Virus record (IMG/VR): IMGVR_UViG_3300009285_000958
Span: 1-47,812 of that record
Reading direction: 5' to 3' (one strand)
Length of the DNA stretch: 47,812 nt
Origin: a virus
A program made the position numbers and the translations under genes. Shown one piece after another: positions 24,315-31,096 of this stretch (positions within the stretch are counted from its first letter, which is position 1; each line of letters begins with the position of its first letter). The notes under the pieces were generated by a model, which was not told where the DNA came from, ran no database searches, and was given only the letters and a program-made list of their open reading frames with translations.

Positions 24315-24740
24315 TCAGTCGAGGATAATCCCGCGTCCAGCAGCCACGCCTTGCAGGAAGTCTGGAGAGAAACGGGCGTATTTGCGCAGTAGGTAGAAGT
24401 AGAGCCGAACGAACTTGGGTCCATGAACACCCGGCCCAAGCGCGTGCGTCAATTCGTGCAAGAGGACCAGCACCGTGCGCTGGCCACGCGCCAACACGAT
24501 CTCCGTGTAGCCCATGCAGTAGGAAAGCCAGGCGCCGGTGTACCACAAACCCTTGCCAGCCTCGATACTCGGAAGCCTGCGGCCGGGCGGGGCTTCTGAG
24601 TCCCAAACCCGCTTCGCAAGCCTATTCAGGCGTTTCATGGAAACCGTGCGGTTGGCGTAGTCGTTCGTCGTGTGCAGGAACTCGCGCTCAATTCGATACA
24701 GCCACCGCGTCTCAGCGGCACGGCGATTCTTCACTTTCAT
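24315..24740 (-). CDS. SprT-like zinc metallopeptidase, 141 aa
   Basis: A zinc-peptidase motif VLLHELTHALGPGVHGPKFV lies near residues 92-111: HExxH, followed by a third ligand candidate His in the HGPKF segment typical of SprT-like/Spartan proteins. KSLWYTG-like and YTEIVLARGQRT strands precede it. The ATG at 24740 has a perfect GGAGG. Proteins of this type act on DNA-bound proteins or as minigluzincins. In a phage, cleavage of DNA-protein crosslinks or host targets is possible but unproven. Confidence 0.72.
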   Translation of the reverse strand: MKVKNRRAAETRWLYRIEREFLHTTNDYANRTVSMKRLNRLAKRVWDSEAPPGRRLPSIEAGKGLWYTGAWLSYCMGYTEIVLARGQRTVLVLLHELTHALGPGVHGPKFVRLYFYLLRKYARFSPDFLQGVAAGRGIILD

Positions 24741-24750
24741 GCGGCCTCCG

Positions 24751-24924
24751 TCAGTGGAAAACTTCTGCCCGCGGATTGAACACGACCAGGGCGAACACGC
24801 CGGCAATGACAATCACGCGGCCATCGTCAAGGTCAAAGTGCATGCCGTCGTCCTGCATCGACCAGCCGGTAAGCGAACAACCGATGACGCCGTTCATCAC
24901 GATCTCGTTGATGTTGTTCGTCAT
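24751..24924 (-). CDS. First late small protein after the tRNA, 57 aa
   Basis: Read from ATG 24924 (MTNNINEIVMNGVIGCSLTG), ending VIVIAGVFALVVFNPRAEVF with a hydrophobic C-terminal stretch. Its start is 13 bases downstream of the tRNA 3' end, so it may be translated from the processed tRNA-mRNA precursor. Function unknown. Confidence 0.6.
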   Translation of the reverse strand: MTNNINEIVMNGVIGCSLTGWSMQDDGMHFDLDDGRVIVIAGVFALVVFNPRAEVFH

Positions 24925-24936
24925 TGTGACCTCGTT

Positions 24937-25011
24937 TGGTTGCGCCTGGTGGACTCGCACCACCGACCTCAAGCTTATGGGGCTTGCGAGCTGCTTCTGC
25001 TCCAAGGCGCG
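24937..25011 (-). tRNA. tRNA-Met (anticodon CAT), CCA encoded
   Basis: A 75-base cloverleaf folds on the minus strand. The acceptor has CGCGCCT against AGGCGCA with a C1-A72 mismatch; the D arm is GAGC/GCTC with a 7-base loop lacking the usual GG. The anticodon arm is CAAGC/GCTTG with loop CCCATAA. The T arm is GGTGG/CCACC with loop TGCGAGT, then ACCA. C1-A72 is a hallmark of initiator tRNA, but the three G-C pairs of true tRNA-fMet are absent from the anticodon stem. C33 replaces the near-universal T33 and the T-loop is not TTC. The CAT anticodon could also be an Ile2-type after lysidine modification. Confidence 0.85.
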
Positions 25012-25257
25012 ATTGTTTGTCCGGCGTTGTCGCACACCGGGGCGACCTCTTGCGGCCCCTTTGTCTGGCAAAGAGTGTGGGCCTCTGAGGGTTTGGACAT
25101 TGCGCGTATCGCAGCGCGAGCGGCCTGCAAGGAGGCGACATAGCGGCCGGGTAGGCCGAAACGAAAAGGGCCGATCCGTTTCCCGGCAGGCCCCTGTGTT
25201 TCTTCCGGCGAAGCGACTGCCTCCGAAGTCGGAAGCAGTCTCGCTTTCGCGGTAGGA
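25012..25257 (-). promoter_or_regulatory. Structured noncoding leader between Q-like gene and tRNA
   Basis: Together with the tRNA this makes a 333-base gene-free stretch. A long imperfect hairpin spans 25208-25250 (GACTGCCTCCGA paired to TCGGAAGCAGTC with one mismatch, plus flanking GCGAAGCGA/TCGCTTTCGC). A second fold lies near 25157-25188 (GCCGAAACG against CGTTTCCCGGC). Its position directly after a Q-like gene matches where lambdoid phages place the late promoter and qut/pause region. I see no good -35/-10 pair, so the regulatory role is inferred from location. Confidence 0.45.
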
Positions 25258-25707
25258 TCAAATTATCCAACCACATATACACCCCTTTTCATTCCGGCGC
25301 AACTTGAGCTTTTTTCTCATCAAATTCAGCACCATATCCCGGCATGTCGCCATCAATTCCGGGAACGCCGCCCAACGCAACGCCAGCGCCCGGCACAAAG
25401 CCCTTGGATCTCGCCTCTCGACATAGAACATCTTCACGGCTTTGCGGTGCCGCTCCGGCAGTCTCAGGACCGCTCGATCAACGGCTAGGTTATATAGGTT
25501 CGGAACCTGCGGCAGGGACGCCCTGGGCGGTTCGTACTCCCATACCTCACCCTGGGGCCTGCGCGGCAGATAACGGCCTTCAGCAGACCCGCAGGCCATC
25601 CTGGTGCGCCTCTCTCTTGACCAGCGGCCCCAAGATTCTAAATCTTCGTGGATTTGGCGATGCTTCTCCGATACGCGGTCCATCGGAACAAAGCGTGGAT
25701 GGCTCAT
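25258..25707 (-). CDS. Q-like late antitermination / sigma-like regulator, 149 aa
   Basis: The N-terminal LESWGRWSRERRTRMACGSA (about residues 24-43), a central AVDRAVLRLPERHRKAVKMF (77-96), FYVERRDPRALCRALALRW and a C-terminal helix (MATCRDMVLNLMRKKLKLRR) match phage antiterminator Q-like proteins of the kind with an N-terminal WGRW box. Such proteins modify RNA polymerase at the late promoter. It is the last early minus-strand gene and is followed by a structured leader and all late genes, supporting the call. Its RBS AAGGAGAG is about 13 bases from the ATG, longer than usual. Confidence 0.62.
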   Translation of the reverse strand: MSHPRFVPMDRVSEKHRQIHEDLESWGRWSRERRTRMACGSAEGRYLPRRPQGEVWEYEPPRASLPQVPNLYNLAVDRAVLRLPERHRKAVKMFYVERRDPRALCRALALRWAAFPELMATCRDMVLNLMRKKLKLRRNEKGCICGWII

Positions 25708-25787
25708 AATAATTATGGCTCTCCTTAACTTTTTCTGGATTATTTGCTTTCCATATTAAGAGGCTTGCCTTTGCACGCGCCCTACAG

Positions 25788-26173
25788 TTACGCCCGCCAA
25801 ATAAAGCGCCGCACTTCTCGGAACACCGCGATCATCTTCTCGACGTACTCAGCGGGCGTTGACTCGAGGCCGAGCTGTGCGTCGATTCGGCGGGCGCCGC
25901 ACTTTGAACAGGTCTGCCCCATCGGCTCGCGGTCATCGGCGTTCTTCACGTCGGAGTAGCCGGCGCCCCAGTTCTCATTCAGCTTTGATTTCGTCCTGAA
26001 CGGAACGCCAAGATGGTCACACCCCTTGTCTCCGCCATCCCACGTCGCCGTCCCGTAATCCCGTAGTCCCGTAGTCCCCAATACGGCGGCGACGTGACGA
26101 CGCAATGCACAGACTTGGCAGGCAGCGTTTTCAGCACGTCGCGGCAGTCGCCTTGGAGAATGCGAACGCTCAC
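25788..26173 (-). pseudogene. Truncated, frameshifted DNA methyltransferase remnant
   Basis: From GTG 26173 (GTGA overlap with the DUF1064 gene) the frame reads VSVRILQGDCRDVLKTLPAK and VVTSPPYWGLRDYG, the motif IV region of amino-methyltransferases. It then loses frame. The continuation (ATWDGGDKGCDHLG, TCSKCGARRID, LGLESTPAEYVEKMIAVFRE) lies in another frame and stops at 25788. Removing one 8-bp unit of the tandem repeat at 26052-26075 restores one 125-codon frame. Even then the protein ends after VFREVRRF, where intact relatives continue with the rest of the catalytic domain, so it is a remnant. Confidence 0.78.
26052..26075. repeat. 8-bp tandem repeat x3 inside methyltransferase motif IV
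   Basis: CCCGTAAT, CCCGTAGT and CCCGTAGT lie in tandem on the plus strand. On the coding strand two units encode the conserved WGLRDYG; the third shifts the frame. Slipped-strand change of one unit would switch the frame. Confidence 0.85.
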
Positions 26174-26640
26174 AGTTCCACCATGGAAATGCCGTGGCAC
26201 ATGAGCATCAACTTCTTCGTCCTCGGCCACTCGCGCAACTTGGCCGTGAAACGGCTTTTGACATCGGCAACCACCAGTTTCCCGCCCTCCTTCCAAACGA
26301 AGTCCGACGTGTAGCGGCCCAACAATTCACCGCGGCAGTTATCGCCGGGATCGAATAGGGCGAAGCGCACCTGAAGTCTCAACCCTTCGATCTCCCCGGC
26401 TTTCTCGCGTAATTTCAACGACTGGTAGGCGCAGTATTCCTTTTTGCTGGAGAACCTATGGCCGTCGGCGTAAAGGGGTTGGGCGCGGTATTTATTGCGC
26501 AGGAAATCGGCGTGACCAACCTCCGGCTGCTGTGCTCGCAAAGCCTCGGCCTGCGCTTGAAGTTCCGGCCCGGCGACAAGTTTCATCCGGTGTTGGTGCG
26601 CGGTGACCTCTGCTTCCGTCATGCGAAGGATGGCGCTCAT
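26170..26640 (-). CDS. DUF1064 nuclease-like protein, 156 aa
   Basis: From ATG 26640 (ATGA overlap) the protein contains NKYRAQPLYADGHRFSSKKE near residues 48-67, a GRYTSDFVWKEGGKLVVADV segment near 113-132 and SRFTAKLREWPRTKKLML. This is the DUF1064 pattern, a PD-(D/E)XK-like phage family thought to be Holliday-junction or branch nucleases; Asp in TSDFVW and Asp-Val-Lys in VADVKS fit the active site. Placed among early recombination and regulatory genes. Confidence 0.78.
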   Translation of the reverse strand: MSAILRMTEAEVTAHQHRMKLVAGPELQAQAEALRAQQPEVGHADFLRNKYRAQPLYADGHRFSSKKEYCAYQSLKLREKAGEIEGLRLQVRFALFDPGDNCRGELLGRYTSDFVWKEGGKLVVADVKSRFTAKLREWPRTKKLMLMCHGISMVEL

Positions 26641-26834
26641 GGTTTCGTCCTCAGTAATTCCGGCACCTTCTCGGCAATGCACTTCAACTCGTGCTCGGAT
26701 GGGTAGTGCCGCAGCAACGCCGAGACAAGACGCCGCAGCTCGCGCTTCGACACCGGCCCCTTGGTCCAGCACATTTCAAGTAGGCGCCCGCGCACCTGAA
26801 TCAAAGCTCTGAGGCGTTCGTCTGGTAACGTCAA
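26637..26834 (-). CDS. Small helical protein before DUF1064, 65 aa
   Basis: I placed the start at TTG 26834, in a TTGA overlap with the HNH gene stop; an ATG at 26894 would give 20 more residues but overlaps the HNH gene by 64 bases. Helical, basic (VSKRELRRLVSALLRHYPSE near 28-47). No family recognised. Confidence 0.55.
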   Translation of the reverse strand: MTLPDERLRALIQVRGRLLEMCWTKGPVSKRELRRLVSALLRHYPSEHELKCIAEKVPELLRTKP

Positions 26835-27106
26835 GTGATTTTCGCAAGTTCGCGGTTCGTCCACGCCAAAAGAAGAATGTCCGTCGCCTTCCATGTGCGC
26901 TCGAAAGCGCGGCGGTGCAGGCCGTGAATGCCAGTCGCTCCCCGGTGGTGTTCTTTACAAAGGCTTGCCGTTGCGAAATCGTCCCGGTCCTCTCCGGTTC
27001 CGACATGGTGGGCATCACATGGAGACGTGTTCACGCCAAGCCGATGCAGGCAAATCACGCAGCGACAGTTCTTCACGCGCTCGATGTGGGCTTCGGTTTT
27101 GGTCAT
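26831..27106 (-). CDS. HNH-type nuclease, Ref/DUF968-like, 91 aa
   Basis: Zinc and HNH residues are visible: CRCVICLHR (Cys14, Cys16, Cys19), SPCDAHHVGTGEDRDDFATA with the His pair near 34, LCKEHHRGATGIHGLHRRAF near 49-68. This order matches small phage recombination nucleases of the P1 Ref/DUF968 kind. Probably nicks or cuts DNA during recombination. ATGA-coupled to the gene before. Confidence 0.75.
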   Translation of the reverse strand: MTKTEAHIERVKNCRCVICLHRLGVNTSPCDAHHVGTGEDRDDFATASLCKEHHRGATGIHGLHRRAFERTWKATDILLLAWTNRELAKIT

Positions 27107-27363
27107 TCACGCTCTCCGCTGTTTCGCGCTACCGCCAGCAAGCCACCGACGCGCGCTGAAATTCCTTCCAGTTCGCCAAGCATTTCCTTCGATACAACTG
27201 GCGGGCGCTTGCCATTTCGCCACAGCAAAAGTTCCGCCCCAATGAGGGCGCATCGTTTTTTAAGACGGTCCCTATGGCCGCAGATGGTGCTCAAGGCCGA
27301 TTGACTTGCTGCGAATTTGGAAGTCTGTTTCCAATACTTCTGCTGCAATTCTTCGTAGGTCAT
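27103..27363 (-). CDS. Hypothetical helical protein, 86 aa
   Basis: Start ATG 27363 (MTYEELQQKYWKQTSKFAAS), ATGA-coupled on both sides. Helical throughout, with a basic middle (GHRDRLKKRCALIGAELLLW) and KEMLGELEGISARVGGLLAV at the end. No recognised family. Confidence 0.6.
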   Translation of the reverse strand: MTYEELQQKYWKQTSKFAASQSALSTICGHRDRLKKRCALIGAELLLWRNGKRPPVVSKEMLGELEGISARVGGLLAVARNSGERE

Positions 27364-27458
27364 GTCCGCTCCCGCAAAGCCTTGGCGATGCAGGCGGGAA
27401 TCCACCAGACGAGCTTGGTGCGGTAGGGGCCGTCGAGGATTACGTAGTAACGGATCAT
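27360..27458 (-). CDS. Micro-ORF, 32 aa, coupled to DUF1367
   Basis: ATG 27458 lies in the ATGA junction with the DUF1367 stop and the stop overlaps the next start (ATGA). It encodes MIRYYVILDGPYRTKLVWWI plus a short basic tail. Aromatic-rich and possibly membrane-interacting. The double coupling is the main evidence that it is translated. Confidence 0.5.
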   Translation of the reverse strand: MIRYYVILDGPYRTKLVWWIPACIAKALRERT

Positions 27459-27982
27459 TGCGACTCGAACTCGCGCAAGATTGTTTCCGCCATATCTGAC
27501 CTCTTCGATGCGTCCAAGCGCCGCCACAGAGTTTTCTGCGCGTGCTCTGTACGCAGGAACTTCACGATGTCGTCGTGTACCTTCTCCATGTCGTCTTGCT
27601 CCAACTTGGCATAGCTGATCGACCGCGGCACCGGGATGACCCCGCCTTTGGGGCCGGCCAGCCACACTACGAACCCGGCCCCAACCTTCAGCCACAACCG
27701 GAACTGCTCGAAGTTGTCGAATTTTTCCTGCGCGTCGAAAACCGCCTGCTCCATTGCCATGTGCTTGCGGTGAAACCAGCCAAGGCGCTCTCGGTGCGTT
27801 CGGATCTCCACCATTTCGCCGGGCTCGGCTTTCTTCAAAAACCAATTCCAAAGCCGACGCCAGCTTTTCTTGTGGGCGTGGCTCAATCCGTCGATCTGGC
27901 CGAACAACACCTTGCGCGCTGCCGCCGCATCCTCCTTGCTGACGGGAAGCGTGTCGGTACGGACAAGGACAATCTCGGTCAT
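27455..27982 (-). CDS. DUF1367-like phage protein, 175 aa
   Basis: ERLGWFHRKHMAMEQAVFDA (about residues 65-84), FRLWLKVGAGFVVWLAG near 93, and a VPRSISYAKLEQDDMEKVHD segment near 118-137 match DUF1367, an early-region family of lambdoid and related phages with nuclease-associated neighbours. Biochemical role unknown to me. ATGA-coupled on both sides. Confidence 0.65.
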   Translation of the reverse strand: MTEIVLVRTDTLPVSKEDAAAARKVLFGQIDGLSHAHKKSWRRLWNWFLKKAEPGEMVEIRTHRERLGWFHRKHMAMEQAVFDAQEKFDNFEQFRLWLKVGAGFVVWLAGPKGGVIPVPRSISYAKLEQDDMEKVHDDIVKFLRTEHAQKTLWRRLDASKRSDMAETILREFESQ

Positions 27983-28158
27983 CCCCGCCCCAACGCCAGG
28001 TCGTCATGCTCCCGGCAAAGACGGGCGTTCTCGCGAAAATCCCTGCGCTTCACCGCGGCACGGGCATCGAAAGCGAGAAGATGAAGCCGCTTGCGGTTCG
28101 TGGCGTAGATCAACCGCCAGACGATATTGTTTTTCCCCATGACGGCGCGAAAGATCAT
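27979..28158 (-). CDS. Small basic protein, 59 aa
   Basis: Start ATG 28158 (MIFRAVMGKNNIVWRLIYAT), ATGA-coupled on both sides; the C-terminus is rich in Arg and Asp (RRDFRENARLCREHDDLALG). High positive charge suggests nucleic-acid contact. No family recognised. Confidence 0.55.
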   Translation of the reverse strand: MIFRAVMGKNNIVWRLIYATNRKRLHLLAFDARAAVKRRDFRENARLCREHDDLALGRG

Positions 28159-28481
28159 GCCGTGTACTCCGGCACGATCGCGCAATGCCTGTTAGCGTCC
28201 TGCGTGAATCCGACCTTGCGGATAACGCCCTCGCGTATGGCGCGGTTGATCGGACCGCCCCAACTTTTCTCCGTGGCCGGCGACACCAACCCGTAGGCTT
28301 TCGCTGCCTGGGTAATGTTGCGCCCAATGAACCTCATGTCCTTGTGCTGAAGCGCGAACAAGCGGACGTACTCGAATGCGATGCTCGACCACTTCGGCAC
28401 GCGACCATTGGCAGCATCGACAGCGCGGGACATGGCTTCGTCCCTTTCAGCGCGGGCGTAATTGATGCCGAGCTGCTGCAT
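28155..28481 (-). CDS. Hypothetical winged-helix-like early protein, 108 aa
   Basis: From ATG 28481 (MQQLGINYARAERDEAMSRA) the body has KWSSIAFEYVRLFALQHKDM near residues 29-48 and INRAIREGVIRKVGF near 81, a helix-strand arrangement like winged-helix domains of phage early proteins. No DNA contact residues can be assigned. Coupled to neighbours. Confidence 0.55.
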   Translation of the reverse strand: MQQLGINYARAERDEAMSRAVDAANGRVPKWSSIAFEYVRLFALQHKDMRFIGRNITQAAKAYGLVSPATEKSWGGPINRAIREGVIRKVGFTQDANRHCAIVPEYTA

Positions 28482-28894
28482 CACGCGATCCCCTTCAGGG
28501 CTTCCTTGGTCTTTTTCTTCGAGCTGTTGAGGTACTTGAACTTGGCGTACTTCAGCGCCGCGTCCAAACCCTCGACCGTCAGCGCCTTCCAAGGAAACTC
28601 CCTCAACTCCTTAACCAACAGCCTTTCAACGCACGTCTCGCGCGAGACTTCGTGAGGTTCGACTATGAAGCGGCAACTCGAATACTTCTCGTCGCAATGA
28701 CCTTTATCCGTATAGGTGCGGCCATCGTCAACACTGATCCCGCCAGCGTCTACCGCAGTCACCATTTGTTCGTTCAGGACAAAAACCTTGAGTTCCGCGA
28801 TTGCCACCGGAGACCCAGGCGAAAGACTGCCCGCATAGGCTTCATGCGCGGCACTCTTCGCAAGCAGACCGACGATTCGCTTAATGGCTTTCAT
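28481..28894 (-). CDS. Hypothetical early protein, 137 aa
   Basis: N-terminal helix with possible membrane affinity (KAIKRIVGLLAKSAAHEAYA), a beta-rich middle (VAIAELKVFVLNEQMVTAVD, then DEKYSSCRFIVEPHEVSRET) and a C-terminal Lys-rich helix (YAKFKYLNSSKKKTKEALKG). No recognised family. Confidence 0.55.
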   Translation of the reverse strand: MKAIKRIVGLLAKSAAHEAYAGSLSPGSPVAIAELKVFVLNEQMVTAVDAGGISVDDGRTYTDKGHCDEKYSSCRFIVEPHEVSRETCVERLLVKELREFPWKALTVEGLDAALKYAKFKYLNSSKKKTKEALKGIA

Positions 28895-29058
28895 TTATTC
28901 CTCCGCGCCTGCATGATTTTCTCAAATTTCTTCTCACTCTCGGCTTCGCGCTTCGGATCGACTGCACCGGGGAATACCCGTTTACCGGCACGCTTGAGCA
29001 CGGCTTCGAGTTTGTCGTCAGGAACGTCTGGCGGGGGGTGAAATCTAACTTGAATCAT
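28891..29058 (-). CDS. Small charged protein, 55 aa
   Basis: ATG 29058 to TGA 28891 encodes MIQVRFHPPPDVPDDKLEAV, then a basic/charged helix (DPKREAESEKKFEKIMQARR). ATGA-coupled at both ends. No family recognised. Confidence 0.55.
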   Translation of the reverse strand: MIQVRFHPPPDVPDDKLEAVLKRAGKRVFPGAVDPKREAESEKKFEKIMQARRNK

Positions 29059-29195
29059 GCTGGCGAAACCTCGATTCTGACGTCCTGGCCGTAGATGCGC
29101 TGCCAGTTCGCTAGTCGCAAATCAGCTGCCTCGTCGTCCAGTGGTTGCGTCTTGATTGCGAGTACGCCGTTGATGTAGAGCAGAAGTATTTTCAT
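29055..29195 (-). CDS. Small protein, 46 aa
   Basis: ATG 29195 to an ATGA junction at 29055; GGGGATG-like Shine-Dalgarno upstream. The sequence begins MKILLLYINGVLAIKTQPLD and ends WQRIYGQDVRIEVSPA, a compact alpha/beta pattern. No family recognised. Confidence 0.55.
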   Translation of the reverse strand: MKILLLYINGVLAIKTQPLDDEAADLRLANWQRIYGQDVRIEVSPA

Positions 29196-29203
29196 CGCAT
29201 CCC

Positions 29204-29647
29204 CTACGGTTGTGCGGCATCTAGGAATGCCTGCTCGAGAGAATCTCGCTCGATTCCCAGCGGAAGACCCACAGCGTCAGGAGCGGCCGGGATTTGGCGT
29301 GCTTGGGCGTCCTGTGAGGGAACTGAGCCACGCTCTATGCTCGCGTCAACGGGCTGGCTACCTCCGTCCTGCGCTGCGGATTCTTCGTCGTCGCTGCCGG
29401 GCTCGCGCATGGCACTCATCGCCTCGCGGACTGCGCCTATACCAGCATCCGAGCGGCGGGCCTGGCTCTTCGCGTAAGCCTCACGGACAGCTTCCATGTG
29501 GGGATTCGACTGCCATCCCTTCCGTGGCCCGGGCCGAAGATCGGGGGCGCGTGTCGGATCAGGCTGCAGGTGTGGTGGAACCTTCCAGCCGCAACGCGAG
29601 CACTGCGTAGCGCCCTTGAGGGAAGCAGAGCAGTCGCCGCAGATCAC
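29204..29647 (-). CDS. Zinc-ribbon early protein, 147 aa
   Basis: GTG 29647 lies in a GTGA overlap with the replication-like gene. A zinc ribbon opens the protein (CGDCSASLKGATQCSRCGW, two CxxC pairs at residues 3-6 and 17-20), followed by a long Pro/Ser/Asp-rich low-complexity region. Such ribbons in phage replication regions often bind DNA or partners. Function unknown. Confidence 0.6.
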   Translation of the reverse strand: MICGDCSASLKGATQCSRCGWKVPPHLQPDPTRAPDLRPGPRKGWQSNPHMEAVREAYAKSQARRSDAGIGAVREAMSAMREPGSDDEESAAQDGGSQPVDASIERGSVPSQDAQARQIPAAPDAVGLPLGIERDSLEQAFLDAAQP

Positions 29648-30474
29648 GCCGCAGCCCTCTCCGGCCAAGCCCCACCCATGTAGCTGCGGTAACAGGGGTC
29701 GCAGACCTTGCCCTTCGGGGACTGCGACCAGCCGCCCGTAATCGGATGGCCGCAGTTGCCGCACTTCCTCACCGCCGGCGATGATGGCTGTCCTGACCCA
29801 TTGCCGCGCTTCGCGTCGGGGGCCTGGAGTCCCTGCCAGCCGCCGGCCAAGGCCGTAGCGACGATCTCGTTTGCGTCATGACCATCGGCCTTCCACTGCT
29901 CCAGTTTTTTAAGGGACGCCTGCAATGACCCCGGCGTGTTGGATTTTTTCTTCCTGACCTTGAGCCATTCGTTCCAAGTTTCTGCGTCAAGCCAAACCGG
30001 GAGCGGCAAAGCCGCGACCCTCTTAACTCCCTTCCCTTCCTTTACTCCATTCCCTTCCACTTCCTGCGCGGGAAGGTGCTTCCCCGGTGCTTCCCCGTTG
30101 CTTCCCCGTTGTTTCCCCGTTGCTTCCCTCGGCGGGGATGGGTACTTCACCGGCTCTTGGGCTTCTTTCCCGCCAAGGCGCTGATGTTCCAAAAACGTAG
30201 AAATAACAGCGTATTGCTTTCCGTTGGCCGGGTACATCCTGAGAAATCCTGCTTGTTCAAGGATGGCGATGGTCTCGGCCATGTCGAACGGCAGGAACGG
30301 CAGGATGTCGAGCTTCAACTGCCGTGTGTCGCACTCGAATACCCCGGCGCGGTCGCAGTGCCCCCAAAGACCGGCGAACACCAACATACAATGCTTGCCG
30401 GGGTGGGCAACCTCAAGATCTTGTAGTGCGCCGTGCCGGAAAAAACTAGGTTTTACCGTCCGAATCCTCGCCAC
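29644..30474 (-). CDS. Replication-initiation-like protein, 276 aa
   Basis: ARIRTVKPSFFRHGALQDLE at the N-terminus starts a winged-helix-like domain (through QYAVISTFLEHQRLGG near residue 100) like phage replisome-organiser proteins. A disordered linker follows, then a helical WNEWLKVRKKKSNTPGSLQA region near 166 and a C-terminal zinc ribbon (KCGNCGHPITGG and KVCDPCYRSY, near 239-268). A lambda O-like origin-binding role is plausible. Runs of TTCCCCGTTG on the plus strand within it (30083-30127) form GC-rich iterons-like repeats that also encode the linker. Confidence 0.6.
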   Translation of the reverse strand: MARIRTVKPSFFRHGALQDLEVAHPGKHCMLVFAGLWGHCDRAGVFECDTRQLKLDILPFLPFDMAETIAILEQAGFLRMYPANGKQYAVISTFLEHQRLGGKEAQEPVKYPSPPREATGKQRGSNGEAPGKHLPAQEVEGNGVKEGKGVKRVAALPLPVWLDAETWNEWLKVRKKKSNTPGSLQASLKKLEQWKADGHDANEIVATALAGGWQGLQAPDAKRGNGSGQPSSPAVRKCGNCGHPITGGWSQSPKGKVCDPCYRSYMGGAWPERAAA

Positions 30475-30711
30475 CTAAGAATCTCCCCGTTGCTTCCCCG
30501 TTGCTTCCCCGCCTTTTGTGCAGCGCGTTACTAAAGCCGCCTCATGGATACGCGCCTCCGCCCACTCGCCAGCAATATCGACCAGGACTTCGATGCGCGA
30601 ACTCTTCTTGGGGCCGCGTGCCATTGCAACGGCATCCAGAACATTGACGATCCAACGGGGCGCGAAGCCGCAGAGCTCTACGGGAGTTTCGTCAAACTCC
30701 GGCCGGTTCAT
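30475..30711 (-). CDS. Small early protein, possible ribbon-helix-helix, 78 aa
   Basis: ATG 30711 to a stop adjacent to the replication gene start. The middle RWIVNVLDAVAMARGPKKSS, SRIEVLVDIAGEWAEARIHE has a strand-helix-helix feel like small RHH regulators, but this is weak. Between it and the repressor gene is a 73-base gap. Confidence 0.5.
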   Translation of the reverse strand: MNRPEFDETPVELCGFAPRWIVNVLDAVAMARGPKKSSRIEVLVDIAGEWAEARIHEAALVTRCTKGGEATGKQRGDS

Positions 30712-30784
30712 TCAGCGGTGCCTGCGGTAGGTCTTCGGCCCATTTCTTTTTGGTTGTTGGTGGGGCTGGTGAGTTGGCGCGGAA

Positions 30785-30973
30785 TCAGGCGGCGCGGGCT
30801 TCCTTGGGCCGACCAAACGTCTTTGGAAACGCCAGCATCAATTCCAGCTCGCGCTCGCGCGGGATTGCCCCGTCTTCAGGCCACTGGTAGACGGCTTGGA
30901 CGCTGATGGCGAAATAATCGGCAACGCCCTCAATGGTCTTGAAATGCTGAATGGTTTGCGCGCGGCTGATCAT
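30785..30973 (-). CDS. Cro-like repressor, 62 aa
   Basis: MISRAQTIQHFKTIEGVADY begins a compact helix-turn-helix protein; the HTH is EGVADYFAISVQAVYQWPED (residues 15-34), the AVYQW ending being typical of Cro/YdaS-like regulators of phages, and GAIPRERELEL follows. It is the first gene of the leftward transcript and lies next to three operator palindromes. It should control both divergent early promoters. No CI-type repressor is visible in the window. Confidence 0.85.
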   Translation of the reverse strand: MISRAQTIQHFKTIEGVADYFAISVQAVYQWPEDGAIPRERELELMLAFPKTFGRPKEARAA

Positions 30974-30985
30974 GGTTTGACGTGG

Positions 30986-31067
30986 ATTCAAGCATACTTG
31001 AGGCCTCCCGTCAAATACCTCAAAGTTCAAACATACTTGACAATCACGGTTAAAGCATGCTTGAATA
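30986..31067. promoter_or_regulatory. Divergent early control region: three operators, two promoters
   Basis: Three 14-bp palindromes related to TCAAGCATACTTGA lie at 30988-31001, 31027-31040 and 31051-31064 (TCAAG-CATA-CTTGA, TCAAA-CATA-CTTGA, TAAAG-CATG-CTTGA). Rightward promoter: TTGACA at 31037-31042, 18-base spacer, TTGAAT at 31061-31066. Leftward promoter: TTGACG (complement of 31009-31014), 17-base spacer, TTGAAT (complement of 30986-30991), firing into the Cro-like gene with a very short leader. Operators cover both -10 boxes and the rightward -35, so Cro-like binding should repress both. Confidence 0.85.
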
Positions 31068-31096
31068 CGTCCATGAATCCCACCAAGGAGCCGGGT

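Noticed and set aside
27360-28007. Minus-strand ORF of 215 codons covering the DUF1367 gene in another frame
   Set aside because: Gly/Arg-rich shadow of DUF1367; only its last 32 codons (27360-27458) are kept as a coupled micro-ORF.
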